Source of the DNA: Acidobacteriaceae bacterium
GTDB taxonomy: Bacteria > Acidobacteriota > Terriglobia > Terriglobales > Acidobacteriaceae
Assembly (NCBI GenBank): GCA_003135495.1
Contig: PLBX01000424.1
Coordinates: 2,136 to 11,048, forward strand
DNA: 8,913 nucleotides
Reading direction: 5' to 3'
A program made the position numbers and the translations under genes. This document shows, piece after piece, positions 1-6,349 of this stretch; within the stretch, counting starts at the first letter, position 1, and every line of letters begins with the position of its first letter. The notes under the pieces were generated by a model. The model did no database searches. It saw only the letters and a program-made list of their open reading frames with translations, and had not been told where the DNA came from.

Positions 1-399
1 AAATTTCCTTTGGCTACCACTCGGAGCTTCAAGGGCAAAGACGGCCAGTGGCAGGATCAAACCGACTGGCATAACGTCGTGGTTTGGGAAGGCCTAGCGA
101 AAATTGCGGGCGACTATTTGAAAAAAGGCAGCAAAGTCTATATCGAAGGCCGCCTGCAAACGCGGTCATGGGATGACAAGACCTCAGGGCAGAAGAAATA
201 TATGACGGAAGTCGTCGGCACCGATCTGATAATGATGGGTGGACGCGGCGAGGGCGGTGGTGGCGGAGAATATACTGGCAGTTCTCGCGGATCGTCGGCA
301 TCGTCGTCGGGCGGAAATAATTTTGACCAGAGTGCGCCGGAGCCGGAGCCCGCGCCCGTAGGCAGTTCTCCGATTACGGATGAAGACATTCCGTTCTAG
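1..399 (+). CDS. ssb: Single-stranded DNA-binding protein SSB, C-terminal part (5' truncated by window)
   Basis: SSB binds single-stranded DNA during replication, recombination and repair and recruits partners through its C-terminal tip. The reading frame is open from base 1 (KFPLATTRSF...), so the first roughly 30 residues, including the start codon, lie outside the window; the TTG at 10 is an internal Leu codon. Visible family marks are TDWHNVVVWEGLA, the strand-rich YLKKGSKVYIEGRLQTRSW block typical of the OB fold, then YMTEVVGTDLIMMGG. A Gly/Ser-rich, Pro/Glu-containing disordered linker follows and ends in the acidic tip DEDIPF, the classic partner-binding peptide. The stop is TAG at 397-399. 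A 57-bp spacer leads to a palindromic repeat and then the pterin dehydratase gene. Identification is firm. Confidence 0.95.
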   Translation, partial: KFPLATTRSFKGKDGQWQDQTDWHNVVVWEGLAKIAGDYLKKGSKVYIEGRLQTRSWDDKTSGQKKYMTEVVGTDLIMMGGRGEGGGGGEYTGSSRGSSASSSGGNNFDQSAPEPEPAPVGSSPITDEDIPF

Positions 400-455
400 G
401 TTTTACATTTTCACCTGCTAGCAGGAGTGAGCAATCCGCGTTTGCACTCGGATAT

Positions 456-476
456 GGACGGGCGAGACGCCCGTCC
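456..476. repeat. Palindromic repeat GACGGGCG-type, copy 1
   Basis: A perfect 9-bp inverted repeat, GGACGGGCG - AGA - CGCCCGTCC, lies 12 bp upstream of the start codon at 489. A near-identical palindrome (8-bp stem, GGA loop) occurs at 1681-1699, so this is a dispersed intergenic element of REP type. It has no T-run, so it is a poor intrinsic terminator as it stands. In mRNA it would fold directly ahead of the pterin dehydratase start. Confidence 0.8.
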
Positions 477-488
477 CCACACAAAACG

Positions 489-830
489 ATGACTACACCT
501 AAGCTGGCTGACCGCAATTGCGTCCCCTGTCGCGGTGGAGTTCCGCCACTGAAGGGGAACAAGCTTAGGGAAATTCACCAGCAACTGGCGGAACCATCGC
601 AGTGGAAGACCGTCGATGAGCACCACCTTGTCCGCGCGTACAAGTTTCCCGACTTTAAATCCGCGCTGGCTTTCGTGAATCGTGTCGGCGAAGTAGCCGA
701 AGAGCAGGGCCATCATCCCGACATCGTGCTGGGATGGGGCAAGGTTGAGATCACGACCTGGACCCACGCGGTCGATGGACTGACCGAGTCGGATTTTATT
801 CTGGCCGCGAAGATCGACCATCTCTCCTGA
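489..830 (+). CDS. phhB: Pterin-4a-carbinolamine dehydratase (4a-hydroxytetrahydrobiopterin dehydratase)
   Basis: The enzyme dehydrates 4a-hydroxytetrahydropterin so that the pterin cofactor of aromatic amino acid hydroxylases can be regenerated; related bacterial proteins may serve other pterin steps. The 113-residue product matches the usual family size. The family signature is intact at residues ~74-111: E-E-Q-G-H-H-P-D, then W in VLGWGKVEITTWTH, then a distal Asp (KID). The paired histidines, the TTWTH histidine and the final Asp are the expected active-site region. ATG 489 is taken as start because the N-terminal Cys-Pro-Cys-containing segment (NCVPCRGG) is common in the family. No strong Shine-Dalgarno is visible and a palindrome ends 12 bp upstream. 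The next gene begins 118 bp downstream. No aromatic hydroxylase is present in the window, so the partner enzyme is unknown. Confidence 0.9.
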   Translation: MTTPKLADRNCVPCRGGVPPLKGNKLREIHQQLAEPSQWKTVDEHHLVRAYKFPDFKSALAFVNRVGEVAEEQGHHPDIVLGWGKVEITTWTHAVDGLTESDFILAAKIDHLS

Positions 831-891
831 TTCCAAACTTCCCCGAGGATTTCCCCGCAATTCCTACAGCGGGAAAAGCTACCCTACGTTT

Positions 892-937
892 TTGCCATTC
901 CTATTATCCATTGCCAATTGCTATTGCCATTTCTATC
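892..937 (+). promoter_or_regulatory. Three short direct repeats upstream of the toxin-antitoxin operon (candidate operator)
   Basis: Three related words occur just ahead of the antitoxin start: TTGCCATTCCTATT at 892-905, TTGCCAATTGCTATT at 911-925 and TTGCCATTTCTATC at 924-937. Toxin-antitoxin operons of the AbrB/VapB type are commonly autorepressed through repeats near the promoter, so this is a plausible binding array. A -10-like CATAAT lies at 941-946. The region is AT-rich compared with its surroundings. The regulatory role is inferred. Confidence 0.4.
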
Positions 938-948
938 TGGCATAATGT

Positions 949-1221
949 ATGTCCATGAAGCTCAGAGTGGATAAACTGGGGCGGGTAGTTCTTCCCAAGC
1001 CTTTGCGAGCGCGTTATGGCCTGCATCCCGGGACGGAATTAGAGATCAGCGAAGGAGTGCAGGAATTCGCTCTCCGGCCGAGTCGGAATAGTCCTATTTG
1101 GGCGCAGAACCAAGGAATCTGGGTGCACCACGGGGTGGTGCCGCAAGGGGGACTGGATCTTCTCAAAGCTCTTAATCAGGATCGCGAAGAGCGCCTGCAA
1201 CATCTTGGCGGGATCACGTGA
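949..1221 (+). CDS. AbrB/SpoVT-fold antitoxin (VapB/MazE-like)
   Basis: Residues ~3-45 (MKLRVDKLGRVVLPKPLRARYGLHPGTELEISE) form the swapped-hairpin AbrB DNA-binding fold, with the diagnostic LGRVVLPKPLR and GLHPGTELEI strings. The remainder, to residue 90, is the likely toxin-neutralising tail. The product should bind the PIN toxin encoded next and repress its own operon. ATG 949 is used; ATG 955 (MKLRVD) is an equally possible start, and no clear ribosome site separates them. Its TGA stop (1219-1221) overlaps the GTG of the toxin, a layout typical of translationally coupled toxin-antitoxin pairs. Assignment to the VapB class rests on the PIN partner. Confidence 0.9.
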   Translation: MSMKLRVDKLGRVVLPKPLRARYGLHPGTELEISEGVQEFALRPSRNSPIWAQNQGIWVHHGVVPQGGLDLLKALNQDREERLQHLGGIT

Positions 1222-1652
1222 GGATGTATTTTGACACTTCCGTTTTAGTAGCGCTCGCGGTGGGTCATCATCCGGATCATGCCGCTGCTTTTACCATCTA
1301 CCGCCAGGTCACAAGCGGTCGCCATGAAGGCGTCGTCGCGGCGCATGGATTGGCGGAAACATTCAGCACGCTAACGCGATTGCCCCTTAGTCCCATGATT
1401 CATCCGACAGAGGCCTATCGATACGTTACAGAAAGCATCGCGAAGCACTGCGAAGTGGTCGTTCTTCATGAGAAGGATTATCTTGCCATGCTGGAATCGG
1501 CCGCGCATGCAGGACTGCGCGGCGGCATTCTCTATGACTTACTGCAGTTGCGCTGTGCGGAGAAGGCGCGGTGCGACCGTGTCTATACCTTCAACATTGC
1601 CGATTTTGTAAGGCTCGCTCCTCATCTCGGGGAGAGGATTGTGCGGCCGTAA
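1218..1652 (+). CDS. VapC-family PIN-domain ribonuclease toxin
   Basis: PIN-domain proteins are Mg2+-dependent ribonucleases; VapC toxins cut tRNA or rRNA to stop growth until neutralised by their antitoxin. The 144-residue size is typical. The acidic catalytic set is visible: Asp6 in MYFDTSVLVAL, Glu48 in HGLAETFSTLTR, Asp107 in GGILYDLLQLRCAEKA, and the distal FNIADF motif with Asn126 and Asp129. The GTG at 1218 overlaps the antitoxin stop (GTGA); ATG 1224 would give a product two residues shorter and fits the usual start right before the first strand. The gene converges on an MFS exporter with 45 bp between stops. The RNA target cannot be read from sequence. Confidence 0.92.
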   Translation: MRMYFDTSVLVALAVGHHPDHAAAFTIYRQVTSGRHEGVVAAHGLAETFSTLTRLPLSPMIHPTEAYRYVTESIAKHCEVVVLHEKDYLAMLESAAHAGLRGGILYDLLQLRCAEKARCDRVYTFNIADFVRLAPHLGERIVRP

Positions 1653-1680
1653 CTCGGGTGTGGAGCATACGGCCCAGATA

Positions 1681-1699
1681 GACGGGCGGGACGCCCGTC
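1681..1699. repeat. Palindromic repeat GACGGGCG-type, copy 2
   Basis: The perfect 8-bp stem GACGGGCG / CGCCCGTC with a GGA loop is the same element as at 456-476. It lies between the convergent toxin and MFS genes and overlaps the first two plus-strand bases of the MFS stop codon (1698-1700). The position between convergent genes is typical of REP-like elements, which can limit read-through or protect 3' ends. Confidence 0.8.
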
Positions 1700-3023
1700 A
1701 CTCCGCAGGCTGGTTCGGGACGGCTTGATTTGATGGCATACTCCGCCGCACGGAGAGTCCCCATAGGGTTGCTGGAATCAGCATCAACATGCCCGCGACG
1801 CTGGCGACATTTCGCGCGGCGAATCCCCAATCCACGAAGCGCCCGGCAAGGTACGCGCCTGCGGCAATCGTGAACATGCATAGTCCCAGATCGGCGGCGA
1901 AAACGCGGCCGCGGAATTTATCGTCGCTTTGCAATTGCAGCAGTGTTGTCGAGAATACCCACACGATAGAACTTCCAAAGTGCGCCAGCATCACGCACAA
2001 GCACGCCTGCCATAGATGTCCCGAGACCCGGAGCAATGTATAGCCTGCGGCCGCGCCCAGATATCCCCAGAAAATAGCCAACTCGAGGCGATGCTTCACC
2101 TGACCGGCCCACGCCGCGGTCAGCACCGGACCTAGCAATGCCCCGAGCCCTCGGGCTCCGAGCAGCACGCTCATGCCGAGAAATGCGCTGCGCTCAGGGG
2201 ACATGCCGCCCCAGCGGACGGCGAATTCATTTTGGCCCATCACCGTGAAGAGTACCCAACCCGGCCCTATGATGAGATTGCCAGCTTTCAAAAAGATTGT
2301 TGCCCGCAAACGCGCATGCGCTCGCACATAGCGAATGCCAGCAAGGATCGGCGAAAAATCAATCAGCTCGCGTACCCGGAATCGGCCGCCTGTTTCCGCA
2401 TGGGGCTCGGCAAAGCGCATGCTCCAGATCAGGGCGGCGGAAGCGAGAAACGACAACCCATTCAGTAGAAACACGGAATCGCGACCAAGAAGGGCCGCGA
2501 TCAAGCCGCCTAGAGTCGCGCCCACCATCAGGTTCACCGACCACGTGGTTGACGCCAGCGTGTTTGCCACGACGATTTCTTCGCGCTCAACGATGTTTGG
2601 GATTACGGCATTGCGCGCGGGTTCGAAAAAAGCGGCAAGCAAGGTTTCCGCCATGAGCAGCGGATACACGATCCAGACTTGTTCTTTGGAACGGATGAAG
2701 AGCATACAAAGCACGATCGCCATGCGGCCAAGGTCAGAGGCGATCATTACGTACTTGCGGCGAAGACGATCGTTGACGACTCCGGCGGTGGGCCCGATTA
2801 AAGTTTGCGGTAAAACTTGCAGCACCAGGGCGAGTGCCACTGATCCGGCGCGTCCGGTGAGTTGCAGCAGCAGGTTGTAAATTGCCAGCGTGTAGAACCA
2901 ATCTCCGATTTCGCTGACTATTTGCGCGCCCCACAGGCGGCGAAAATTATGGTTGCGGCGCAATAAGCGAGCGTAGGACGCGAATGAAACCGGGGTGACT
3001 TGCAGTTCGGGAGCGGGTTCCAT
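1698..3023 (-). CDS. Major facilitator superfamily transporter (MFS_3/EntS-like exporter)
   Basis: This 441-residue inner-membrane protein has the hydrophobic pattern of a 12-helix MFS carrier. The first helix region includes WGAQIVSEIGDWFYTLAIYNLL. The loop 2-3 motif A appears as GPTAGVVNDRLRRKYVMIASD (residues ~77-97), with the conserved Asp85 and following arginines. FFEPARNAVIPNIV and NTLASTTWSVNLMVGATLGG match the MFS_3 group, which includes enterobactin exporter EntS and macrolide efflux-like proteins. A central charged loop (~residues 205-225) separates two six-helix halves. ATG 3023 is used. The gene stands alone between the toxin gene (convergent) and the PEP-CTERM genes (divergent). 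The substrate cannot be inferred; an efflux role for a small hydrophobic molecule or siderophore is the usual one in this group. Confidence 0.9.
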   Translation of the reverse strand: MEPAPELQVTPVSFASYARLLRRNHNFRRLWGAQIVSEIGDWFYTLAIYNLLLQLTGRAGSVALALVLQVLPQTLIGPTAGVVNDRLRRKYVMIASDLGRMAIVLCMLFIRSKEQVWIVYPLLMAETLLAAFFEPARNAVIPNIVEREEIVVANTLASTTWSVNLMVGATLGGLIAALLGRDSVFLLNGLSFLASAALIWSMRFAEPHAETGGRFRVRELIDFSPILAGIRYVRAHARLRATIFLKAGNLIIGPGWVLFTVMGQNEFAVRWGGMSPERSAFLGMSVLLGARGLGALLGPVLTAAWAGQVKHRLELAIFWGYLGAAAGYTLLRVSGHLWQACLCVMLAHFGSSIVWVFSTTLLQLQSDDKFRGRVFAADLGLCMFTIAAGAYLAGRFVDWGFAARNVASVAGMLMLIPATLWGLSVRRSMPSNQAVPNQPAE

Positions 3024-3121
3024 AGAGGATTGTAGGTGAAGTCAGCAAGAATACCGGATCAGGGCAAATGGCGCACCCACGGCGGAAAGTCTGATACGAG
3101 GAACTTTATGCGGTCCAAAAT

Positions 3122-3139
3122 TGTGCAAACAGCTGCACA
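3122..3139. promoter_or_regulatory. Inverted repeat upstream of the MFS gene (possible operator)
   Basis: TGTGCA - 6 bp - TGCACA forms a dyad about 100 bp upstream of the MFS start and about 145 bp upstream of the small PEP-CTERM gene. It therefore sits in the divergent control region. The size and symmetry fit a helix-turn-helix regulator site. Nothing else supports it. The rest of 3024-3283 shows no gene. Confidence 0.25.
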
Positions 3140-3283
3140 TCAATAACGGGTATCGTAGGAAATCTGTCCAACCGGCCTCCGCGAGGTTCGCTAAATCTCA
3201 GGAAAAGCGGCTTTATGAAACCTTGGTAACAAGCATCTGGTGGAATACTGCGTGCGCTGGATGAGATCGAGGTATTTTCTAGT

Positions 3284-3472
3284 ATGCACGCTGTCGGGTC
3301 CCTGGCTCTGATTGTCTCTTCCTTGTCGCACGTTAATTCTTCGGCAACGTCCAGTCTCGTTCATTTTATGTCAGCGCCTGTAACACCGCTACCCGAGCCC
3401 ACTATTCTCCTATTGTTGGGAGCTGGATTAGTAGGCCTAGCGAACTTAGTCCGACGACACCTTAGCGAGTAG
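3284..3472 (+). CDS. Very small PEP-CTERM sorting-signal protein
   Basis: The 62-residue product ends in a complete PEP-CTERM signal: PLPEP at about residues 35-39, then the hydrophobic stretch TILLLLGAGLVGLANLV, then the basic tail RRHLSE. This signal sends exported proteins to the exosortase/EPS system at the inner membrane. The N-terminus (MHAVGSLALIVSSLSHVNSSA) is hydrophobic like an export signal but lacks the usual positive charge. Only about a dozen residues lie between the two signals, so there is no room for a normal mature domain. ATG 3284 has a GAGG 11 bp upstream. The frame upstream is closed by TAA at 3227. It may be a genuine miniature protein or the tail of a decayed PEP-CTERM gene. 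Confidence 0.55.
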   Translation: MHAVGSLALIVSSLSHVNSSATSSLVHFMSAPVTPLPEPTILLLLGAGLVGLANLVRRHLSE

Positions 3473-3734
3473 GCCGAACTAAATAGTCCGAATCCAACCG
3501 CTTTGGAGCGCAACTTCACCGTCCAGTTCTAAAATCCACGTCAGGATGCGCAAATCGTTTTGCCTATTGATGCAAAGTAATGCGATCTTCCAGCTTAGTA
3601 ATCCACACCCCAAACTTAGCCCTTCTAAACGATTGAAAACGAGTCACTTAAATTATCAGCGAAACAGCGACAGCGACAATGGCGTTTCAAATGCACTCGC
3701 CATGGAGGTGACAAATCCACCCAGGGATGTGCCT

Positions 3735-4313
3735 ATGAAACATATTCTCCTTCTTCTCATCTTGCTTGCCATGGCCGTTCCGTTCGCAACGGCTGACACG
3801 ATCCAACTCAGCAACACCAACCTGGCTGGAGTCAGCAACATAGGGTACGTGACGCTCGCTTCGGCCACGGGTGGCGTGATGGTCACTCTCACGGCCAACG
3901 CCGGCTACAGCTTTAAAGTGCATGGTGACGACATCCTCTTCGATACCAACACGAAGCTAAAGGCCAGCAGCATTGCAGACATCGTGATCAATGGCAAAGA
4001 CTATAGCGGCAAACTCAAATTAGTTAGCGGCGCGACTCGCGCCGGATCCGTTTATACCTATGACATCACCCAACTGAACATGCACGGAGTGACGAGCGCT
4101 ACCACGATCTCCTTCTTGATCAAAGGGGCCTCGCTCAGTAGTGTTGACCAGACGTGGGGCGTTCACTTCTGCGTCGGGACGGTTTGCGGAACACCAACCG
4201 GATTTGCCAGCAATGGAAAAGTGGCGGCTGTACCGGAGCCGGGCACGCTAACATTGCTCGGAACGGGCCTCGCAGGCTTGGCTGGTCTGTTTCGTCGCCG
4301 CTTATTCTCCTAG
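3735..4313 (+). CDS. PEP-CTERM sorted secreted protein
   Basis: The 192-residue protein starts with a clear Sec signal peptide (MKHILLLLILLAMAVPFATA, cleavage expected after residue ~20). It ends in a PEP-CTERM signal: VPEPGTL, a hydrophobic LLGTGLAGLAGLF segment and the basic tail RRRLFS. The mature part is Ser/Thr/Gly/Asn-rich and beta-like, with two Cys near HFCVGTVCGTP that could form a disulphide. It should be exported and processed by an exosortase, probably ending up in or on the envelope or matrix. ATG 3735 is preferred because AGGGA lies 7 bp upstream and the signal peptide begins there; the open frame extends back to 3546 but that extension is hydrophilic and lacks signal features. 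A terminator follows at 4351. No exosortase gene is in the window; the specific function is unknown. Confidence 0.85.
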   Translation: MKHILLLLILLAMAVPFATADTIQLSNTNLAGVSNIGYVTLASATGGVMVTLTANAGYSFKVHGDDILFDTNTKLKASSIADIVINGKDYSGKLKLVSGATRAGSVYTYDITQLNMHGVTSATTISFLIKGASLSSVDQTWGVHFCVGTVCGTPTGFASNGKVAAVPEPGTLTLLGTGLAGLAGLFRRRLFS

Positions 4314-4350
4314 AAGTTCTACTGTTTCAATCCACATCTCCAACCTAAAT

Positions 4351-4377
4351 CCCTGGGCCGCAAGCTCAGGGATTTTT
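4351..4377 (+). terminator. Intrinsic terminator after the PEP-CTERM gene
   Basis: Stem CCCTGGGC (4351-4358) pairs with GCTCAGGG (4364-4371) with one G-U pair, a CGCAA loop and the following ATTTTTG run. It lies 37 bp after the PEP-CTERM stop and just before the convergent pdxT stop. Confidence 0.75.
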
Positions 4378-4398
4378 GCTTTACGATGCTAGGTCACT

Positions 4399-4977
4399 TC
4401 ATACTTCAGCGCGTTTAGCCTGATCGCTTCTAACTAAATCCAGAAAATATTGGTGGATGCGCGGGTCATCGCTTAGTTCGGGATGGAATGTCGAGGCGAG
4501 GGTCTTGCTGTTCCGGACCAGCACTGGGTCATTGCCTTCGGCGGCTACGACTTCAACTCCGGCGCCGGTGCGTTCGATCTTGGGAGCGCGGATGAAGACC
4601 ATCTCGATCGGCTCATTCAGAAATCGTCCGTCGCGGATGGAGCTGTCGATCTGGCGTCCGTAAGCGTTGCGGCGTACGGTGATGTCCAGCGCGCCCAGGC
4701 CGGCTTGCTTCGGATTCTCTATATCGGTTGCCAGCAGGATGCATCCGGCGCAGGTACCGAAGCTGGGCTTCGAATGCACGAAGTCTTTTAGTTTCGCAAA
4801 TCCTTTTTCACCGAGCAGTTTGAGAAATGTTCCGGACTCTCCGCCGGGGATGATGAGTCCATCGATGTCGTCCAGTTGCTCGGGTTTTTTTACCAGGACG
4901 ACTTCAGCACCGAGTTCTTCGAGGCGGCGGCGATGCGCGTCGAAATCACCCTGCAGAGCTAGGACACCAATCTTCAT
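4399..4977 (-). CDS. pdxT: Pyridoxal 5'-phosphate synthase glutaminase subunit PdxT
   Basis: PdxT hydrolyses glutamine and passes ammonia to PdxS, which makes pyridoxal 5'-phosphate (vitamin B6) from ribose 5-phosphate and glyceraldehyde 3-phosphate. The 192-residue length is standard. Family marks are MKIGVLALQGDFDAHRRRLE at the N-terminus, the oxyanion-region GLIIPGGESGTFLKLL, the nucleophile elbow FGTCAGC with Cys76 as nucleophile, and the catalytic pair in STFHPEL (His165, Glu167). The residue after CAG is Cys79 where Leu is common, a small oddity beside an intact triad. ATG 4977 is the natural start; no good ribosome site is visible. Its partner pdxS lies upstream on the same strand, about 3.6 kb away instead of adjacent. 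Confidence 0.96.
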   Translation of the reverse strand: MKIGVLALQGDFDAHRRRLEELGAEVVLVKKPEQLDDIDGLIIPGGESGTFLKLLGEKGFAKLKDFVHSKPSFGTCAGCILLATDIENPKQAGLGALDITVRRNAYGRQIDSSIRDGRFLNEPIEMVFIRAPKIERTGAGVEVVAAEGNDPVLVRNSKTLASTFHPELSDDPRIHQYFLDLVRSDQAKRAEV

Positions 4978-5031
4978 GAAAGCGACAGTTGGAGAGTAAA
5001 GGGACTCGTTCAGTTTCTCTTTTCAAAGAGG

Positions 5032-5124
5032 GTACCCCCTCCCCCCCTCGATTTTACTAAAGTCCTGATAATAAATACTTTAGCTGGAGGGGGTACTTCG
5101 CAAAGTATTCATTCCAGATACTTT
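5032..5124. repeat. Nested palindromic intergenic element
   Basis: An 11-bp perfect inverted repeat, GTACCCCCTCC (5032-5042) and GGAGGGGGTAC (5086-5096), encloses a second one, CTAAAGT (5057-5063) and ACTTTAG (5077-5083). A third hairpin, AAAGTAT / ATACTTT (5102-5108 / 5118-5124), follows directly. It fills part of the 493-bp gene-free stretch between pdxT and the transposase (4978-5470), where I see no coding gene. It has the look of a dispersed intergenic repeat and might also affect pdxT transcription, since it lies just upstream of pdxT. Confidence 0.6.
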
Positions 5125-5288
5125 AAAGGCAAAGTCTTCAATTCATGGGACTTAGGCCTAGTCCGTACTTTCCGGCATTTATTTCTGTGGTGATTCAAGC
5201 ATCGGCCACGTGGACTGATTATGTCAATTAAAATGCGGCGAGTTCGTGGATAGAGAACACGGTTGCGGGTGGGCTCGGAGGTCAAAAC

Positions 5289-5354
5289 CCCCGCCCCTTC
5301 GGCTTCGCTCAGGGCAGGCTCTGTCGCACAAGACGCGACAAGAGCGGGGCACCC
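5289..5354 (+). repeat. REP-like hairpin R1 upstream of the transposase
   Basis: The outer stem CCCCGC (5289-5294) / GCGGGG (5344-5349) encloses TGTCGC / GCGACA (5322-5327 / 5335-5340) and a CCTTCGGCTTCGCTCAGGGC segment, and ends in the shared tail CGGGGCACCC. Its reverse complement (5354 to 5321) matches R2 (6017-6050) at 32 of 34 positions, so R1 and R2 are inverted copies on either side of the transposase gene. These are likely REP-type substrates of that enzyme. Confidence 0.75.
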
Positions 5355-5470
5355 GGTCGAAGAACATCTTCTCTCTGCGGGGATTTTGACTTTCCCGATT
5401 GCGGAAGATAGATAATGAATGTTTTGCGGCAGTAGTCTTCACCGTGCAGCTCTGAGATTACGATGCAGAC

Positions 5471-6010
5471 ATGCCGTGGGGACTCAAGCGCTTTCAGGAC
5501 GCACGCAACCTGCACTTTGTGACGTTCAGTTGCTATGGACGCGCTCCGCTTCTTGGCGCTGCCCATGCGCGCGATATCTTTGAGCAAACTTTCGAGCAGA
5601 CGCGGCGATGGTATGGATTTTACATCTCGGGATATGTGGTCATGCCCGAACACGTTCACTTGCTGATGAGCGAACCGGAACGGAAAAATCTTTCGGTGGC
5701 GTTGCAGATGCTCAAACAGAATATGGCGCAGCGCTTGCGTTCTCCAGAGGGCGGGTTATTGTGGCTGCCGCGATATTACGACTTCAATGTTTGGAGCGAG
5801 GCCAAGCGGGTGGAGAAGTTACGCTACATTCACCGTAATCCGGTGACGCGCGGTCTGGTGCAGGCTCCGGAGGATTGGGCTTGGAGCAGTTTTCGCCATT
5901 ATCTTTCTGGGATTGAAGGAGTGGTGGAAATTGAGTCGCAGTGGACAGCGCGGAAGAGGGAGCAGATGGGAGTCGTGGTGGGGATAGGGAGTCGAAATCC
6001 CAACCCTTGA
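5471..6010 (+). CDS. REP-associated tyrosine transposase (RAYT, Y1_Tnp / IS200-like fold)
   Basis: RAYTs are single-copy HUH endonucleases related to IS200/IS605 transposases that bind, nick and are thought to spread REP palindromes. The 179-residue protein shows the HUH motif in VVMPEHVHLLMSEP (His61, His63) and the conserved block KLRYIHRNPVTRGLV, with Tyr119 the likely nucleophile. WSSFRHYLSG near the C-terminus is also typical. N-terminal LKRFQDARNLHFVTFSCYGR fits the family start, so ATG 5471 is used. The gene is flanked by inverted REP-like hairpins R1 and R2. Its last residues (about GVVVGIGSRNPNP) are encoded inside a 44-bp repeat also found at 6121-6165, suggesting a tail added or replaced by repeat sequence. 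All catalytic residues are present, so it may be active. Confidence 0.92.
   Translation: MPWGLKRFQDARNLHFVTFSCYGRAPLLGAAHARDIFEQTFEQTRRWYGFYISGYVVMPEHVHLLMSEPERKNLSVALQMLKQNMAQRLRSPEGGLLWLPRYYDFNVWSEAKRVEKLRYIHRNPVTRGLVQAPEDWAWSSFRHYLSGIEGVVEIESQWTARKREQMGVVVGIGSRNPNP
5963..6006 (+). repeat. Direct repeat, copy 1 (inside the transposase 3' end)
   Basis: A stretch starting CAGATGGGAGTCGTGGTGGG is repeated from 6121. The first 23 bases differ at one position, and similarity fades toward the end. It supplies the last codons of the transposase gene and its second half belongs to the leader of the REP-like hairpins. Confidence 0.7.
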
Positions 6011-6016
6011 AAGCGC

Positions 6017-6057
6017 GGGTGCCCCGCTCTTGTCGTGTCTTTTGCGACAGGACGGGG
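6017..6057 (-). repeat. REP-like hairpin R2 downstream of the transposase
   Basis: CCCCG (6022-6026) pairs with CGGGG (6053-6057), enclosing TGTCG (6031-6035) / CGACA (6045-6049). Read on the minus strand it ends in the same GCGGGGCACCC tail as R1, so it is an inverted copy of R1. It begins 7 bp after the transposase stop. Confidence 0.75.
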
Positions 6058-6120
6058 ATGTTGACTTCTTCGACTGCGCAACGATCGGCGAGTTTCTTAG
6101 CGCCTGTGGTTTCGTGGACT

Positions 6121-6165
6121 CAGATGAGAGTCGTGGTGGGGATTAGGAGATCAAAGTCCCCGCCC
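6121..6165 (+). repeat. Direct repeat, copy 2 (leader of hairpin R3)
   Basis: The second copy of the element at 5963-6006, starting CAGATGAGAGTCGTGGTGGG. It runs into the R3 hairpin, which suggests that the full mobile unit is leader plus hairpin. Confidence 0.7.
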
Positions 6166-6204
6166 TGTGTCTGCAAAGAACGCAGACACAAGGACGGGGC
6201 ACCC
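6158..6204 (+). repeat. REP-like hairpin R3
   Basis: CCCCG (6158-6162) pairs with CGGGG (6195-6199). The upper stem is TGTGTCTGC (6166-6174) / GCAGACACA (6182-6190) with loop AAAGAAC. The tail is CACCC followed by TCGG, shared with R4. The lower stem and tail match R1 and R4 while the upper stem has a different sequence but stays paired. Confidence 0.75.
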
Positions 6205-6279
6205 TCGGAGGTAGGGATGAGGGAAACAGGCCGGTAACACAAATGGCTCCGGGTAGGTTCTGCTTCAAGTTACTTGGGG

Positions 6280-6324
6280 AGTATCTCTGTGTTATCCGCT
6301 TCTATGAATCTGAGGAGAGATACT
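6280..6324. repeat. 9-bp inverted repeat ahead of the RNA cassettes
   Basis: AGTATCTCT (6280-6288) and AGAGATACT (6316-6324) are perfect reverse complements, 27 bp apart. It lies 26 bp upstream of the conserved box of RNA cassette A. It could be a regulator site or a structural element; I see no gene in 6205-6350. Confidence 0.4.
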
Positions 6325-6349
6325 TTCGTGGGCTTGCATTCGTCTCGGA

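Noticed and set aside
850..876. Hairpin TTTCCCCGC / GCGGGAAA as terminator of the pterin dehydratase gene
   Set aside because: The stem has a bulge and no T-run follows on the plus strand, so terminator function is not supported.
2335..2880. 181-codon plus-strand open frame inside the MFS gene
   Set aside because: It is antisense to a clear MFS transporter, rich in Arg/Ser, with no recognisable domain; a shadow of GC-rich coding DNA.
3546..3734. Upstream extension of the PEP-CTERM gene to ATG 3546
   Set aside because: The added 63 residues are hydrophilic and would bury the signal peptide; ATG 3735 has a ribosome site and begins the signal peptide directly.
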